Below, one piece after another: positions 62,969 through 64,000 of a DNA stretch of 64,000 nt. The notes below the pieces were generated by a model that made no database searches, was not told the DNA's origin, and saw nothing but the letters and a program-made list of their open reading frames with translations. This stretch comes from Rhizobium lentis (GTDB taxonomy: Bacteria; Pseudomonadota; Alphaproteobacteria; Rhizobiales; Rhizobiaceae), in contig NZ_JACHBD010000011.1 of NCBI RefSeq assembly GCF_014200175.1, positions 124,001 through 188,000 of the forward strand, in the 5' to 3' direction. Made by a program: the position numbers and the translations under genes. The stretch's first letter is position 1. The number at the start of each line of letters is the position of its first letter.

Positions 62969-62998
62969 CGATTTCTTTCAAGGGCCAGTGAACTTCCA

Positions 62999-63028
62999 TC
63001 AGCGGGCATCGGCGACGATGCCCGCTGA
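62999..63028 (+). terminator. Perfect 13-bp hairpin after the MFS gene
   Basis: TCAGCGGGCATCG and CGATGCCCGCTGA pair around GCGA, 30 bp after the stop. No T run follows, so factor-dependent termination or 3'-end protection. Confidence 0.6.
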
Positions 63029-63161
63029 AATGAATTCGAGCGTGTCGCAAGGACCTCGACTCTCGCTCTTTCGTGCATTGCCCTTGTTAGGTTTCGGCTG
63101 ATAGACTTCCCGTGCCTGTTTCATCACCTATGTCTTTGGTTTTTCGGGAGGCGTTATAGCC

Positions 63162-63956
63162 ATGACAGAACTTGCTCAAATGCTCGCATCCATCAAATTA
63201 CCGGATCTGTCAGGCAAGGCCGTGCTGATCACCGGCGCCTCGACCGGGATCGGGGCGGCGCTCGCCCGCGCCTTTGCGGCGCAGGGCGCCAAGGTAGGCG
63301 TGCATTATAACGCCAGCCGCGAGCCGGCGGAAAGGCTAGGCGAAGAAATCCGGACTGCCGGCGGCACGGTGCACCTGATCCAAGGCGACGTGTCGCGGGA
63401 AGGCGAGACGGAGCGGGTCGTCGAAGAAACGGCGAAGACCTTCGGTCATCTCGACGGCCTCATCAACAACGCCGGCGGCATGCTGGGGCGCAAGCCGACC
63501 TCGGAATATACCGATGCGCATTATGCGGCGGTCATGGACCTCAATGCCCGCTCGGTGCTGGCGGCGACGCGTGCGGCCCATCCCTGGCTGAAAAAGCAGG
63601 GCGGCTTCATCATCAACACTACCTCCATCGCCGCACGCAACGGCGGTGGGAACGGCGCGATTCTCTATGCGGCTTCCAAGGGCTTCGTCTCAACCATCAC
63701 GCGCGGCCATGCCAAGGAATTCGTCGGCGACAGGATTCGCGTCAATGCCGTGGCGCCGGGTGTCATCGCCACGCCCTTCCACGAGCGTTATACGGATGAC
63801 GAGCAGATGGAGCTGCAGCGCAAGTCGATCCCGATGGGCTTCGTCGGCACATCGGAGGATTGCGTCGGCGCTTATCTCTTCCTCGCCTCGCCGACACTGT
63901 CGGGCTATATCACGGGCCAGATCATCGAGGTCAATGGCGGCCAGCTGATGCCATAA
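63162..63956 (+). CDS. Short-chain dehydrogenase/reductase
   Basis: 264 residues; GGGAGGCG upstream of the ATG. Cofactor loop TGASTGIG (24-31), NNAG (102-105), catalytic Ser155, Tyr169 and Lys173 (YAASK). Ends with the usual GQIIEVNGGQLMP. NAD(P)-dependent oxidoreductase, substrate unknown. A bulged hairpin with CTCCGGAG arms (63964-63971 and 63993-64000) follows and is cut by the window end. Confidence 0.9.
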   Translation: MTELAQMLASIKLPDLSGKAVLITGASTGIGAALARAFAAQGAKVGVHYNASREPAERLGEEIRTAGGTVHLIQGDVSREGETERVVEETAKTFGHLDGLINNAGGMLGRKPTSEYTDAHYAAVMDLNARSVLAATRAAHPWLKKQGGFIINTTSIAARNGGGNGAILYAASKGFVSTITRGHAKEFVGDRIRVNAVAPGVIATPFHERYTDDEQMELQRKSIPMGFVGTSEDCVGAYLFLASPTLSGYITGQIIEVNGGQLMP

Positions 63957-64000
63957 AGCATACCTCCGGAGGCGCTCTCTTTCCTTTTGCCTCTCCGGAG

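Overview
The window reads as a piece of a GC-rich Rhizobium genome (R. leguminosarum/etli type). The grounds are an alpha-galactoside (agp) operon in the gene order known from Sinorhizobium meliloti, a pcaR/pcaIJF beta-ketoadipate block, two palindromic intergenic mosaic elements of the rhizobial kind, and many small proteins of rhizobial type. No tRNA, rRNA, CRISPR array, transposase or integrase was seen.

Layout. 1-6.6 kb: the 3' end of a histidine ammonia-lyase gene, a secreted protein, a PAP2 phosphatase, a dimethylglycine/sarcosine dehydrogenase-like enzyme, a three-gene XRE-regulator operon and a methyltransferase. 6.7-16.9 kb: the agp locus. An AraC regulator is divergent from alpha-galactosidase, binding protein, two permeases, a double ATPase and a second alpha-galactosidase, with intergenic stem-loops and a clear terminator. 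16.9-18.3 kb: a small hypothetical gene and a frameshifted HNH endonuclease gene. 18.4-28.6 kb: an accessory stretch with an EF-G-like GTPase, an NmrA-like protein and about a dozen small orphan, BON, DUF1488 and DUF1476 genes. It is bounded by two copies, 10,041 bp apart, of a ~135 bp sequence that includes the 5' end of the tail-specific protease gene. 28.5-32.6 kb: that protease, a DUF1778/GNAT toxin-antitoxin pair and a diguanylate cyclase.

32.6-42.5 kb is the most unusual part. It holds a leftward YcaO-TfuA gene pair with a thermolysin-like zinc peptidase and two unknown proteins, preceded by a cyclase-AAA-TPR regulator and by a single-chain adenylation/carrier/membrane-acyltransferase protein. 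YcaO plus TfuA is the signature of peptide-backbone thioamidation, so this is a candidate for an undescribed modified-peptide (RiPP) system. No obvious precursor peptide is visible, which leaves the substrate open.

42.8-47.2 kb: an ArsR/AHSA1 pair, an adenylate cyclase with TPRs, and YHS and ankyrin proteins. 47.7-56.2 kb: an oligopeptide-type ABC transporter with a GH51 arabinofuranosidase and an ArsR-type regulator, probably for uptake and cleavage of arabinose-containing oligosaccharides. 56.4-57.5 kb: two decayed genes (DUF4291 with a nonsense codon, and the tail of a phosphoesterase). 57.6-64 kb: pcaR/pcaIJF, a GNAT acetyltransferase, an MFS transporter and an SDR dehydrogenase.
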